Assembly: GCA_037384645.1 (NCBI GenBank)
Contig: JARRNT010000001.1
Span: forward strand, 35,092 to 99,091
Length of the DNA stretch: 64,000 bases
Direction of reading: 5' to 3'
Source of the DNA: RI-92 sp037384645
GTDB taxonomy: Bacteria > Pseudomonadota > Gammaproteobacteria > UBA6429 > Thiohalophilaceae
The notes under the pieces: generated by a model
What the model was told of the DNA's origin: nothing
Seen by the model: only the letters and a program-made list of their open reading frames with translations
The model's database searches: none
In this document: one piece after another, positions 16,749-25,812 of the stretch
Layout: the number at the start of each line of letters is the position of its first letter
Position numbering within the stretch: position 1 is the first letter of the stretch
Position numbers and translations under genes: made by a program

Positions 16749-17870
16749 TCAGGGTTTATGCGGCAATGCCAGATAGTCAGCACTGGCCATTTCAATCAGA
16801 CGACTGACCGTTCTGTCGAACACGCCTTGCAACAGGCGACCCTGATAGATTTTTTCCGGTGGCTGACAGGCACTGGCAATCAACTTGACCCGGTGATCAT
16901 ACAGAGCATCGATCAGATGCATAAAGCGTTTGGCCGCACTGTCCTGTGCATCCCCTAATTGCGGTATCTCGCTGACAAACACGGTCTGAAACTGGCAGGC
17001 AATCTCCAGATAATCCCTGGCAGCACGGGGTGTGTCACATAGTTCATGAAATGCAAACCAGACGGCATCAGTTGTCAGTGCAATCGTCCTGATATCGCGA
17101 CCGCATATCGGCAACGATTTATCGTATTCCGCCTTTCCCGCGGCCAATTCTGAAAACTTGTCAGCCATGTGCTGGTGGGAGGATTTATCGGCCTGCAGAT
17201 AACTGCTGCCATCGGCCAGGTGCAATAAGCGATAATCCTGTCCGGACTGCAAATCGATCTCGATCATGTGTTCCTGCAGTAATGTGATGGCCTGCTGAAA
17301 CCGTTCACGTTGCAAACCATTACGATATAGCTCGCTTATCCGGGTATTTGATGTTACTACCAGAGTAACACCATACCTGAACAAGGTACGCAGCAATCCT
17401 GCCAGAAGCATGGCATCAGCCACGTCGGTAACGTGAAATTCGTCCAGGCACAATACCCGGGTATGTGCAGCGAGGCGCTTGCCGATAATAGTGAGTGGAT
17501 TTGGAGATTTGGGAAGGACCTTCAGCTGTTCGTGAATATCGAGCATGAATTTATGATAATGCACCCGCTGCCGGCTTACTTCCGAGAGTGAATCATAAAA
17601 CATATCCATCAGATAGGTCTTGCCGCGCCCGACACTCCCCCACAGATAAATACCGGGAATTTTTCTTGGACCGCTGATCAGGCGGGAAAAAAGCTTACGC
17701 GTGGATCGGGTTTCCTGATTAAGCGCATCAGACAGGCATTGTAGCGAGGTGAGTGCTTTCTGCTGTATCGGGTCGGGCATAAACCCGTTGCTGCTTATAT
17801 CGTGCGAGTAACGTTGCACCAGTGACATACCCGGGTAAACCGGCACGGAGGCAAGCAAACCATTATCCAT
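16749..17870 (-). CDS. zapE: Cell division ATPase ZapE (AFG1 family)
   Basis: An AAA-type ATPase of about 373 residues that associates with the FtsZ ring. Walker A is GSVGRGKTYLMDMFY and Walker B is RVLCLDEFHVTDVADAM; sensor and arginine-finger regions (VVTSNTRISELYRNGLQRERF) are also typical. The start at 17870 has GGGA eight bases upstream; the family consensus would also allow the ATG at 17828 (MSLVQRYSHDI), and a GTG at 17939 extends it further. It converges on the PstS-like gene. All catalytic motifs are intact. Confidence 0.93.
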   Translation of the reverse strand: MDNGLLASVPVYPGMSLVQRYSHDISSNGFMPDPIQQKALTSLQCLSDALNQETRSTRKLFSRLISGPRKIPGIYLWGSVGRGKTYLMDMFYDSLSEVSRQRVHYHKFMLDIHEQLKVLPKSPNPLTIIGKRLAAHTRVLCLDEFHVTDVADAMLLAGLLRTLFRYGVTLVVTSNTRISELYRNGLQRERFQQAITLLQEHMIEIDLQSGQDYRLLHLADGSSYLQADKSSHQHMADKFSELAAGKAEYDKSLPICGRDIRTIALTTDAVWFAFHELCDTPRAARDYLEIACQFQTVFVSEIPQLGDAQDSAAKRFMHLIDALYDHRVKLIASACQPPEKIYQGRLLQGVFDRTVSRLIEMASADYLALPHKP

Positions 17871-18025
17871 GTGTCCCAGCGCTTTCATGTCTGTGCCCAA
17901 AAGCTGCGCCACCAGGCGCCGTGATATCCAGATATACACAAAAGGTAATAAAATTATGCGACAATCCGGTCGCCTTTGTCTAACTTAGCGGTTAGTTTCC
18001 AGACTTCTTGAGCCCGATTGAGACC

Positions 18026-18568
18026 ATGCAAATCCTGTTCATGCGACATGGCCAGACCAACTATAACCTGTTCGGTCTGTGCAATGATGACCCAGGCCGT
18101 GATGTCTATCTGACCACCACCGGTATTGCCCAGGCCGAAGCAGCAGCCGAACGCCTGCGCCAGACCCCACTGGATATGATTGTTACATCAGAATTACCAC
18201 GCACACGCCAGACTGCAGAAATTGTGAATCGTTATCACCAGCTCGAACTACGGCAACATCCGGCGCTAAATGATATCCGCTCGGGTTTTGATGGACAGCC
18301 AGTCAGCGAATATTTTGCCGCCATTGCCGCTGCCCCCCTGCATCTGGCGGTGAATGGCGGCGAATCACTGTTAAGCCATAAACAACGGGTACTGGGCTAC
18401 CTTGATTGGCTCAGGCAACAGCCGGCCCAGGCTGTGCTGAGCATCGCACACGAAGAAACCCTGAGGGTATTCTATGCCTGGTTTCACAGGATCCCCGATG
18501 AAAGGTTGCGGGATTTACACTTTTCCAACTGCGAGGTCGTACAGTTCGAATTCAAAACCGGGACCTAG
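18026..18568 (+). CDS. Histidine phosphatase family protein (phosphoglycerate-mutase-like)
   Basis: A 180-residue phosphatase. The catalytic signature MRHGQTNYN places the phospho-accepting His at residue 8; the second half of the site is SIAHEETLRVFY with the conserved His, and ELPRTRQTAEIV supplies the Arg. The family includes alpha-ribazole phosphatases and sugar phosphatases; the substrate is not determinable. The ATG at 18026 is preferred to a TTG at 18008. Its stop overlaps the stop of the convergent RutE-like gene by four bases. Confidence 0.88.
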   Translation: MQILFMRHGQTNYNLFGLCNDDPGRDVYLTTTGIAQAEAAAERLRQTPLDMIVTSELPRTRQTAEIVNRYHQLELRQHPALNDIRSGFDGQPVSEYFAAIAAAPLHLAVNGGESLLSHKQRVLGYLDWLRQQPAQAVLSIAHEETLRVFYAWFHRIPDERLRDLHFSNCEVVQFEFKTGT

Positions 18569-19161
18569 AGTATTTTACAGGCTTCGTCAAAATCGAGCCG
18601 TGGCCCGCGCGGATACAGTTTGCTGTCGTCACCGTAACCGATAGCACAAATAAAATTCGACTTTATCTTGCCGTCGGGAAAAAATGTGGCATCCATCTTG
18701 TCGAAGTCAAAGCCTGTCATCGGTCCGGCGTCCAGCCCCAGGCTGCGCACAGCCATAATCAGGTAAGCCCCCTGTAAAGAACTATTGCGATAAACTGCAC
18801 TCTGTATCTTTTCTGTTTTGCCGATAAACCAGCTGGGCGCTTCCGGTTGATGTGGCCATAACTTGTTTAACTTCGTATAGAACTCCAGGTCCATTCCAAC
18901 CAGGGCGACAACTGGCGCGGTCATGGATTTATCGATGTTACCTTCGTTCAGGCAAGCCTTGAGACGCTGTTTGGCCTCCTGGCTTTTGATGAACAGGATC
19001 CGGGCCGGGCAGGCATTCGTAGAGGTCGGCCCCATCTTCATCAGGTCATAGAGCTCATGTAATTGCTGCTCAGTCACATCGCGATCCTGCCAGCCGTTAT
19101 GGCTACGCGCATCACGAAACAACTGATCCAGCACCTGATCTGATAAAATTTGTTTTGACAT
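18565..19161 (-). CDS. RutE-like nitroreductase-family reductase
   Basis: A 198-residue FMN-dependent oxidoreductase similar throughout to E. coli RutE (malonic semialdehyde reductase): DARSHNGW, LMKMGPTSTNACPARILF, the SSLQGAYLIMAVRSLGLDAG flavin-binding block with PMTGFD, and GYGDDSKLYPRGPRLDFDEA. GGAG precedes the ATG. No other rut pyrimidine-degradation genes are nearby, so it is more likely a general 3-oxo-acid or semialdehyde reductase. It lies downstream of sixA on the same strand with a 26-base gap. Confidence 0.92.
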   Translation of the reverse strand: MSKQILSDQVLDQLFRDARSHNGWQDRDVTEQQLHELYDLMKMGPTSTNACPARILFIKSQEAKQRLKACLNEGNIDKSMTAPVVALVGMDLEFYTKLNKLWPHQPEAPSWFIGKTEKIQSAVYRNSSLQGAYLIMAVRSLGLDAGPMTGFDFDKMDATFFPDGKIKSNFICAIGYGDDSKLYPRGPRLDFDEACKIL

Positions 19162-19187
19162 TATTACTCCAGCTAATTTGTTATGTA

Positions 19188-19697
19188 TTAATCAAGTTCC
19201 GCAGGACGGATAATCTGCATCAATTCCCCCTTGCCAGCCAGTTCCTTCCAGTCATCCGGCAGCTTGAACCTCACCAGGCATGCTGTCGTCATCAATTTGC
19301 CGGAGTCGGTCAATGGCACTTTCTCCGAACTCAGGTGATTGACAAGATCATCCAGTCCAGGGTTATGCCCTACCAGCATAACTGAATTCTGCTCAACCGG
19401 TATGCCGCGCAGAAAAGCCAGCAGCGTTGATACACTGGCGAGATAAAGCATTTCTGCATAAACGATCCGTTCGTGAGGTAACTGTAGCTCCTTTTCGATT
19501 GCGTCCAGAGTTTCACGGGCACGAACCGCCGTAGAACAATAGATCCATCCCGGATACAGATAATGTTCGCGTAGCCAGGCACCGATGCGTGGCGCATCCC
19601 TGCGTCCACGCTTGTTAAGCGGACGTAGCTGGTCCTGACTTACGTCAGAACCCCAGTCTGATTTTGCATGCCGCAGAATAAATAATTCACGACTCAT
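19188..19697 (-). CDS. sixA: Phosphohistidine phosphatase SixA
   Basis: A 169-residue small histidine phosphatase. The catalytic RHA motif is in LFILRHAKSDWGS (His10), with the conserved TAVRARETLDAI and MLVGHNPGLDDLV blocks of SixA. SixA removes phosphate from histidine in phosphotransfer proteins, including NPr of the nitrogen PTS in E. coli. It is longer at the C-terminus than the E. coli protein. The order sirB1-sixA-rutE on one strand suggests a loose operon; a second histidine phosphatase lies convergently 600 bases away. Confidence 0.92.
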   Translation of the reverse strand: MSRELFILRHAKSDWGSDVSQDQLRPLNKRGRRDAPRIGAWLREHYLYPGWIYCSTAVRARETLDAIEKELQLPHERIVYAEMLYLASVSTLLAFLRGIPVEQNSVMLVGHNPGLDDLVNHLSSEKVPLTDSGKLMTTACLVRFKLPDDWKELAGKGELMQIIRPAELD

Positions 19698-19730
19698 GGC
19701 TTTTCTACAGGACTCCCTATTCGGCTTATT

Positions 19731-20576
19731 TTAATGCAAGGATTTGTGCTGGGTTTGCAGGGAATCAAGCAGGGCTTCGATAACCCCACGTTCTTCTGCA
19801 TCCGGAACCAGTTTCAGATACAGGGTCAGATCATTAATCGCCCCCTGGGTATATTCAATATGCTGGTAAATCATGCCACGGTCGCGTAATTCATCCGGTG
19901 ACTCAGGTAAAATCGACAGGATCATTTCGATACAGGTCAGCGCCAACTCAACCTGCTGCGCCTCTATATATATCTGCTTTAAGTTACGCAACATACGCAC
20001 AACGGTATCAGTATGGCTCGCCGGTTGCAGATTTCGCTCCAGCGCAGCTTCATCTATCACCTGTTGTGAGAATTGTTGCAGCATATCGCGTAACTGCTGA
20101 TGATCAAGTACCTGTCCCTGGTTAAAAGGGTCAAGCACAATCTGTTTTTTTCCGTCACGTATACCAACCAAATAATGCCCGGGGAAACCGATACCAAAGG
20201 CATCAAGTCCGGCGGTCGTCGCCAGCTTGAGATATACGACAGCGAGCGCAATAGGAATACCGCGACGACGTTCCAGTACATGATTCAGCAGACTGTTATC
20301 CGGCAGATAATAATCCTTCCTGTCACCAGCAAAACCAGAATCAACATAGAAATAGGTGTTGATTTCACGGATCCGTTCATTGACAGACATATCATCTGAA
20401 ATCCGGCTATGAACCGCATCGGCCATCGCTGCCAGCTGCTGCTCGTAAGCCTGCATATCCATACCGGATTCTAGCTCGGCAGCGATTAACAACGCGGCAT
20501 GAGTTAAGTCCCACTGTTCCGGCGCTTGCTTCAACATGGCCTGCCAGGCCGCTCCCAGATTGACTTGCTTGTTCAT
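19731..20576 (-). CDS. sirB1: SirB1-family transglutaminase-like/TPR protein
   Basis: A protein of about 281 residues from ATG 20576; a GTG at 20681 would add 35. The N-terminal domain is transglutaminase-like (INTYFYVDSGFAGDRKDYYL, RRRGIPIALAVVYLKLA, GFPGHYLVGI with the conserved His), and the C-terminus has TPR-like helices. The catalytic Cys usual in transglutaminases is replaced by Ser/Pro positions, as in SirB1 proteins, so enzymatic activity is doubtful. Role unknown; in some genomes it lies near prfA and hemK, not so here. Confidence 0.9.
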   Translation of the reverse strand: MNKQVNLGAAWQAMLKQAPEQWDLTHAALLIAAELESGMDMQAYEQQLAAMADAVHSRISDDMSVNERIREINTYFYVDSGFAGDRKDYYLPDNSLLNHVLERRRGIPIALAVVYLKLATTAGLDAFGIGFPGHYLVGIRDGKKQIVLDPFNQGQVLDHQQLRDMLQQFSQQVIDEAALERNLQPASHTDTVVRMLRNLKQIYIEAQQVELALTCIEMILSILPESPDELRDRGMIYQHIEYTQGAINDLTLYLKLVPDAEERGVIEALLDSLQTQHKSLH

Positions 20577-20698
20577 AGTCGCCTGCGGTAATTTGAACCT
20601 GGTCGATCTTAACCTGAGGTAGACATGCGTTTCCATGCCAAAGCGGGAATTACTGCCTGACAGATTTTGCCTGAAATTCACCTACGGACAGCACGTAC

Positions 20699-21640
20699 AT
20701 GTCAGCCACTGATGCACACTGCTATGCCGCCCGCCTGCTGAACCCGTTTCACGGGACAGCACAGATCGTCAGTACCGAACAGGCACGTGCCATCAGTGTC
20801 GATGGCATCAGCTGGCGGATTCAGATTCGCCGCGAGATTTACAAAACGCCCTGGAGTAGTCTTGCCATTCCCGTAAACAACGATCGTTATTTCGTATATG
20901 GCACCTGGTCACACCTCGATGGCCTGGCGCGTGTACCCGTTCACCCCAGCCTCTACCAGGAACACGTGGAACAGGCTGTTGAGGATCTGCTGGTACAACT
21001 CATACATGCCTGCCAGCAATTGCCGTTTGCACTGGCGGACACGAACGAATTATGGTTAATGGCGCCCGACAGCGGACAGGCCGTCGCCCTGCTTGCCAGC
21101 CAGCTTCCCCAGGAAGAGCTGCCTAGACAAAACCAGATCCGCTGGTACCCGAGCCAGAACGCGGAAACCGCATTTCAAAGCATGGCTTTTGCCGAACAGC
21201 AGTCGAAATCGACGACAAATGGCCAGCCCCAGGACCTGCTGGGCCGGGTGATCAAGTTACGCTGCAAGTCACCACTCGAAGCATACTGGATCGAACGATA
21301 TGCCGATGGCAGCGGCCAGCCCCTGCAGAACCATGCTGGCAAATCTGTCGCCCAGCGGGATATGCTGCCCGCCGGATCGTTTCCAGTCTGCCTGCTGGAT
21401 GAGGACTGGCATGATCCTCAGGCGGCCCAACTGGTCAGAGATTACCTTAACTGGCAGGCACCCTTGTTGTTAATGCTGCCCCTGCCTGATAGCAAACGTC
21501 GCGAACTGGAAATCCAGGCGCAAAAGCGCTCCCTGTCAGTACACCAATATCATCGCCTCTATCCGGCTGTAGCCGATGAAAGCCTGCTCAAAAAAATTCT
21601 GGTGGAAGCAGTCATGCGTAACGCGACAGAAAATTCCTGA
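20699..21640 (+). CDS. Protein of unknown function (313 residues)
   Basis: A soluble 313-residue protein with no signal peptide or membrane segment. It opens MSATDAHCYAARLLNPFHGT and includes an Arg/Trp-rich strand region (ISWRIQIRREIYKTPWSSLA). A helical middle rich in Gln/Ala follows, then DLLGRVIKLRCKSPLEAYWI and a C-terminal LPLPDSKRRELEIQAQKRSL. The arrangement suggests two domains. It is divergent from sirB1 and is followed after about 50 bases by a small frame coupled to the CPBP protease. No family was recognised. Confidence 0.72.
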   Translation: MSATDAHCYAARLLNPFHGTAQIVSTEQARAISVDGISWRIQIRREIYKTPWSSLAIPVNNDRYFVYGTWSHLDGLARVPVHPSLYQEHVEQAVEDLLVQLIHACQQLPFALADTNELWLMAPDSGQAVALLASQLPQEELPRQNQIRWYPSQNAETAFQSMAFAEQQSKSTTNGQPQDLLGRVIKLRCKSPLEAYWIERYADGSGQPLQNHAGKSVAQRDMLPAGSFPVCLLDEDWHDPQAAQLVRDYLNWQAPLLLMLPLPDSKRRELEIQAQKRSLSVHQYHRLYPAVADESLLKKILVEAVMRNATENS

Positions 21641-21687
21641 AAGACTTGCGCGCAGACTTTAGGCTAGAATGCTGTGGAGTTTATGTA

Positions 21688-21855
21688 ATGGACACCCTCA
21701 TGACGCCCCTGCATAACGCTACAACGGACCGGCACACAGGTTCAGCCACTGCCGGCCAGATTCCATTCGCGTCACCGTGCCTGTCGCTAATACGGCAAGG
21801 TCCGGGTAACTACTGGCCTCAGCCTGGCCAGCAGCCTTGTGGATTTCTGCCATGA
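21688..21855 (+). CDS. Possible 55-residue peptide coupled to the CPBP protease
   Basis: An ATG at 21688 with GTGGAG upstream opens a 55-codon frame whose TGA overlaps the ATG of the protease (ATGA). The peptide is Pro/Gly/Thr-rich with two Cys and no clear domain. The overlap suggests a leader peptide giving translational coupling, but chance cannot be excluded. Confidence 0.3.
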   Translation: MDTLMTPLHNATTDRHTGSATAGQIPFASPCLSLIRQGPGNYWPQPGQQPCGFLP

Positions 21856-23285
21856 CGGCCTATGCCGGTAAAACACACCGACTTTTTACTTATATATATA
21901 CTGTCGTCCTGCTTATTCTCTTCTGGTATCTGTTCAACCCGTTTGGCGCCAGGGATGACCTGTCTTCATTGCACTATATTGGACCTTCGGCCGGCCGACT
22001 GATGGAAACCCACATGGAATTTTATGCCGGTTACGAAAACACCGGCATTCTCGAACGGGCCTTGCACGAATTTCTGTTTGGTTCAGAGAAAAGCGTCATT
22101 AACGAAGCACTGCGCGTCTACAATGAAGTCCTCAAATATTATTCTCAGCATCCGGATAAGGCGCCTGAATGGGGCATACTCAATACCAAATCCCGACGCC
22201 TCATACTAATTGCGCAAAAACATGATACCAGGGCACTTCGTGCAGCTCTCAGGCATTTTGGCGATGATCCGGAGGAGGAAGTCATTGCTGAAGCAGTACG
22301 CTTTGCCTATTTGCCACAGGACCACACCGAATTTTCACCCGAGATCTTCACCGGCGCCAGCCTGCTGCCTGTCGGCTGGGCGTCGGATGAATTACGTCTG
22401 CATATTGCCATGCGCCTGGGCGACAACCGCACGGCCAGCATACTACGTCAACGGATTAATTCACGCGGTGCCGCCCTCCGCCTGCACGTGCTTGAACTTT
22501 CCTTGATCATCGGCGGCTTGATCTGCCTTGGTCTGTTTCTGCTGGTTCGCTACCGGACCCTGTTACTGCCTTCGCCCTGGGAACGCAGCATACTCAACCA
22601 GCCCTGGACTGCCTATGACGGCTTTGCCGTATGCGTACGTGCTGCTGTCTACGGCCTGCTGATCTGGGTCGCCCTGCATCTGATTTCCCGGCATTTTTTT
22701 CGCCCCAGCGTCTTTACCATGTGGAGTACGCTATTTGCCTCCATGCCAATGCTACTGTTGATCCACTATCGCCTGTTAAAACCACGTGGCCTGAACCTGA
22801 AAAAGGCCTTTGGCCTGTCTGTCTGGCAGGCCGGGCCACGTCAGTTTTTACTGATCACCCTGGGCCTGCTTGCCCTCGACATGCTCGGTCAGATGCTGAT
22901 TGGCTGGGGTACCTGGAAACTGGGTATCGGTGACCACTGGTCGGCCGGGGTTCAGGAACGCCTGGTGTTCGGCCCGGAGGCAACAGTGGTCTGGAGCACC
23001 ATCAATATCGCATTATGGACACCGGTCATGGAGGAAATCGGCTTTCGTGGTTTAATCTACACCAGCCTACGCTCCCGGGCTGGTCCCACACTGGCCATCG
23101 TGTTGTCTGCCGTCATCTTCAGTGCCATGCATATGCAAAGCCTCGCCGGCTCACTATCCATTTTCTGGAGTGGCCTGTTACTGGCCTATGCCTATGAAAG
23201 GTACCACAGCCTGCTGCCAGGCATGGTGATGCATAGCGCCGGCAACATGCTATATCTGGGAACGGTCCTGCTCTTTTATCGTTAA
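21852..23285 (+). CDS. CPBP-family intramembrane protease with an N-terminal extra domain
   Basis: About 477 residues. A first membrane helix (residues 11-30, YIYTVVLLILFWYLF) is followed by a soluble region of about 180 residues of helical repeats. Then come several membrane helices and the C-terminal CPBP (Abi) domain with EEIGFRG (the EExxxR motif), SAVIFSAMHMQSL (HxxxN-like second motif) and HSAGNMLYLG. The glutamates and histidines needed for metal-dependent Rce1-type proteolysis are present. Ordinary bacterial CPBP proteins are about 200-300 residues, so the N-terminal half is an addition, perhaps a sensor or substrate adaptor. Upstream there may be a coupled leader peptide. Confidence 0.88.
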   Translation: MTAYAGKTHRLFTYIYTVVLLILFWYLFNPFGARDDLSSLHYIGPSAGRLMETHMEFYAGYENTGILERALHEFLFGSEKSVINEALRVYNEVLKYYSQHPDKAPEWGILNTKSRRLILIAQKHDTRALRAALRHFGDDPEEEVIAEAVRFAYLPQDHTEFSPEIFTGASLLPVGWASDELRLHIAMRLGDNRTASILRQRINSRGAALRLHVLELSLIIGGLICLGLFLLVRYRTLLLPSPWERSILNQPWTAYDGFAVCVRAAVYGLLIWVALHLISRHFFRPSVFTMWSTLFASMPMLLLIHYRLLKPRGLNLKKAFGLSVWQAGPRQFLLITLGLLALDMLGQMLIGWGTWKLGIGDHWSAGVQERLVFGPEATVVWSTINIALWTPVMEEIGFRGLIYTSLRSRAGPTLAIVLSAVIFSAMHMQSLAGSLSIFWSGLLLAYAYERYHSLLPGMVMHSAGNMLYLGTVLLFYR

Positions 23286-23335
23286 TGGGCTTTGTGCATA
23301 ATAGCGCGCCCTGAATCATGCACACCGGAGTCAGT

Positions 23336-23614
23336 ATGTCACGCGTCAAAGTATACAGTACAGGTATGTGTCCTATATGTGATAACACCAAGAACCTGTT
23401 AAAAAAATGGCAGATCCCCTACGAAGAACTGCGTGTCGACACGAACCGTGATTTACTCAGGGAAATGCTGGCAATCTCAGAAGGTATGCGCCGCGTACCA
23501 CAAATCACAATTGATGGTGAATGGATTGGAGGTTTTAGCGAACTGACCCTGTTACATATGGAAGGTCGACTCAAAGAACTCGTCACTGCTGCGGATACAC
23601 CGGCATCGGCCTGA
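23336..23614 (+). CDS. Glutaredoxin (GrxC-like)
   Basis: A 92-residue dithiol glutaredoxin. VKVYSTGMCPICDNTKNLL holds the active site CPIC (Cys12, Cys15 counting from MSRV); RVPQITIDGEWIGG supplies the cis-Pro and the GG that bind glutathione. The CPIC motif departs from the common CPYC. It should reduce disulfides with glutathione in the cytoplasm. The ATG at 23336 has GGAG upstream; an earlier ATG at 23318 is also in frame. It converges on the pseudouridine synthase gene across an imperfect hairpin. Confidence 0.92.
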   Translation: MSRVKVYSTGMCPICDNTKNLLKKWQIPYEELRVDTNRDLLREMLAISEGMRRVPQITIDGEWIGGFSELTLLHMEGRLKELVTAADTPASA

Positions 23615-23636
23615 CCATCTCCTGACAAGCTTGAGG

Positions 23637-24494
23637 TCAGGCAACCTGGCCTGAATCCGCTAACAGGCTATTCAGCTCAAAATCCCGCCGTTCCCGGGTA
23701 AAGGGACAGGTGAACTGCAGGCGGAACGCGCATAACTGTAAACCAGCAGTATTCTTATTGCCCTGCCCATACTGAGGATCGCCGAGCACTGGATTTCCCA
23801 TCATCGCCAGGTGCCGACGGATCTGGTGGCGCCGACCAGTTTCAATCTGAACCAGCAAGGTGCTCGTGTTGCTTTCCTCAGCATATTCTATAAGTTCATA
23901 GCTGGACACTGCTGACTTTCCATCCAGTAGTATACGTATCTCAGCCTTAGCCTGCTGGGGCTGGCCGGATACACGAACCTCGTAGCATTTTCTGATTTGC
24001 CGCTGTTGAAACATGTCGGATAACTTGCGTGCAGCAACAGGAGAATGTGCAATTAACATCAACCCATGTGCTTCCCGGTCAAGTCGATGGACCAGATAAG
24101 CCTGATTGCGTGGTGCCTGGGCAAGTTCTGCCTGGCGCAACAAGGAAACATGATCCCCATACTCGTTACCTTGTGATAACAGCCCGGCTGGTTTGTACCA
24201 CAGGCTGTATTCCTGTCGTTGCCATAACATTTTACCCGCCGGGGGAACGATGGCAAGCAATACCGGATCATAGAAAACTGATAATTGATCACCTGGGCGT
24301 AGCGGCGCCGTGGCACGCCGCAGACGCCTGCGCTTGCGACGTCCCCGCTGCAACCAGACAGCGCCCTTGTTCATGGCATCCTTGATCTTGCCTTTACTCA
24401 GTCCGGTATGGTGGCATAAATAACTGACAGCATCCTCGCCTGCATTATCAGATATTTTAAATTGCCAGGATTGTCTATGGCTCTGATTTTGCAT
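23637..24494 (-). CDS. RluA-family RNA pseudouridine synthase
   Basis: About 285 residues from ATG 24494 (the frame reaches 24545). An S4-like N-terminal region (GLSKGKIKDAMNKGAVWLQR then a very basic GRRKRRRLRR) precedes the catalytic domain with YLVHRLDREAHGLMLIAHSP, where the Asp of HRLD is the catalytic residue, and TGRRHQIRRHLAMMGNPVLG. It isomerises uridine in rRNA or tRNA; whether RluA-, RluC- or RluD-like targets apply is not determinable. It starts 16 bases after the rlmD stop, so it belongs to the same RNA-modification operon. Confidence 0.92.
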   Translation of the reverse strand: MQNQSHRQSWQFKISDNAGEDAVSYLCHHTGLSKGKIKDAMNKGAVWLQRGRRKRRRLRRATAPLRPGDQLSVFYDPVLLAIVPPAGKMLWQRQEYSLWYKPAGLLSQGNEYGDHVSLLRQAELAQAPRNQAYLVHRLDREAHGLMLIAHSPVAARKLSDMFQQRQIRKCYEVRVSGQPQQAKAEIRILLDGKSAVSSYELIEYAEESNTSTLLVQIETGRRHQIRRHLAMMGNPVLGDPQYGQGNKNTAGLQLCAFRLQFTCPFTRERRDFELNSLLADSGQVA

Positions 24495-24510
24495 TAACAG
24501 ACGGCCCCGC

Positions 24511-25812
24511 TTAGCACACGGAATTGCCACGTTTAAACACCGCAATCGCTTCGATATGCCTGGTCTGGGGAAACATATCGATCAGGCCTGCCCGGATCAA
24601 ACGGTAACCAGAGCGATGGACAAGATAACGTGCATCACGCGCCAGTGTCCTGGGCATGCAGGATACATACACGATGGTATCTGCCGTGTCCGACAGAGTT
24701 TTGATCATGTTCATTGCACCCTGCCGGGGCGGATCCAGGATTACTTTATTAAACTTAAAATCTGGCTCCCAACTATTCAAATCAGCATGCTGGAAACGGA
24801 CATTGGATAAACCATTGTGGTCTGCATTATATCTTGCGCGTGCCACCAGTTCCGGATTTCCTTCAATACCGGTTACTTTATGTGCATATCGCGCCAGGGG
24901 CAGACTGAAATTTCCGATACCACTGTATAGATCAAGCACGCTGTCGTTTTCCTGAATATCGAGTTGCAGCAGAACTGCGTCCAGCATCTGCGCATTGATA
25001 CTGGCATTGGCCTGAATAAAATCGGTTGGAGAAAATGTCAGTCTGACCTGATGTCGTTGAAGACTGTATTGCAGAGTACTTGTCTGCCCGACCTGCAGTG
25101 GACAGATTGATTCAGGGCCTTGTGCCTGGGTGAACAATATAAGCTGATTATTACGGGCGAAATCCCGCAGAGTAAGTTCATCATAAGGTGACAGGGGCAG
25201 CAGGTGCCGGATAACGACCGCCACTTCCTGCTCACCACAGCTCATTTCGATCTGCGGTACTCGCTGTTTGACCGACAGACTGGCAACAAGCTGATGCAGG
25301 GGCCCCAGCAACAGGTGCAGGCGTGGCTCAAGAATCGGGCAGGTCTCGATGTCGAGCAGGTAGAAATGATTTTTTCGATGGAAGCCTATTATAACCTCAC
25401 CGTTTGCCAGAGTCCGTACGCCAAGCCGGACACGTCGTCGATAATGATATGCAGCGCTGGTCAGACTTGCCAGCCATTGTTCCGGACAGACATCACCGTA
25501 CTTCTCCAGGCAATGCTTAAGCTGACTTTCCTTGTAGGCAACCTGTGCATCATAGCGCGCCTGTTGTAACTGGCATCCGCCACATTCACCAAAATAACGA
25601 CACAGAGGCGTGATCCGGGCCTCGACAGGCCGAACAACGGAATAGGATTGTGCTTTTAAAATGCGGCGGCTCTGTTCACTCTGCTCAATTCTGACTAATT
25701 CACCGGGCAGCGCACCATCACATATCACTGGCAGGTCACCGTGCATGGCGACACCACGACCACGGCTGTCGAGTTTTTCGATATGCAGGTCTGGCATCGA
25801 CGGCCTTATCAA
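24511..25812 (-). CDS. rlmD: 23S rRNA (uracil-5-)-methyltransferase RlmD/TrmA family
   Basis: A 433-residue SAM-dependent m5U methyltransferase. An N-terminal TRAM domain (LDSRGRGVAMHGDLPVICDG) is followed by the 4Fe-4S ligands Cys71, Cys77, Cys80 (CRYFGECGGC) and the later ETCPIL cysteine. The SAM site is VLDLYSGIGNFSLPLA; the catalytic core is LDPPRQGA and YVSCMPRTLARD with the nucleophilic Cys, and the general base Glu in RHIEAIAVF. RlmD methylates U1939 of 23S rRNA. It overlaps the upstream cupin gene by four bases and is followed closely by a pseudouridine synthase. Confidence 0.93.
   Translation of the reverse strand: MIRPSMPDLHIEKLDSRGRGVAMHGDLPVICDGALPGELVRIEQSEQSRRILKAQSYSVVRPVEARITPLCRYFGECGGCQLQQARYDAQVAYKESQLKHCLEKYGDVCPEQWLASLTSAAYHYRRRVRLGVRTLANGEVIIGFHRKNHFYLLDIETCPILEPRLHLLLGPLHQLVASLSVKQRVPQIEMSCGEQEVAVVIRHLLPLSPYDELTLRDFARNNQLILFTQAQGPESICPLQVGQTSTLQYSLQRHQVRLTFSPTDFIQANASINAQMLDAVLLQLDIQENDSVLDLYSGIGNFSLPLARYAHKVTGIEGNPELVARARYNADHNGLSNVRFQHADLNSWEPDFKFNKVILDPPRQGAMNMIKTLSDTADTIVYVSCMPRTLARDARYLVHRSGYRLIRAGLIDMFPQTRHIEAIAVFKRGNSVC

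Noticed and set aside
23621..23641. Hairpin CCTGAC-N9-GTCAGG between the glutaredoxin and pseudouridine synthase genes
   Set aside because: It overlaps the stop codon of the synthase and has no T-run; a terminator role is possible but too weak to list as a feature.
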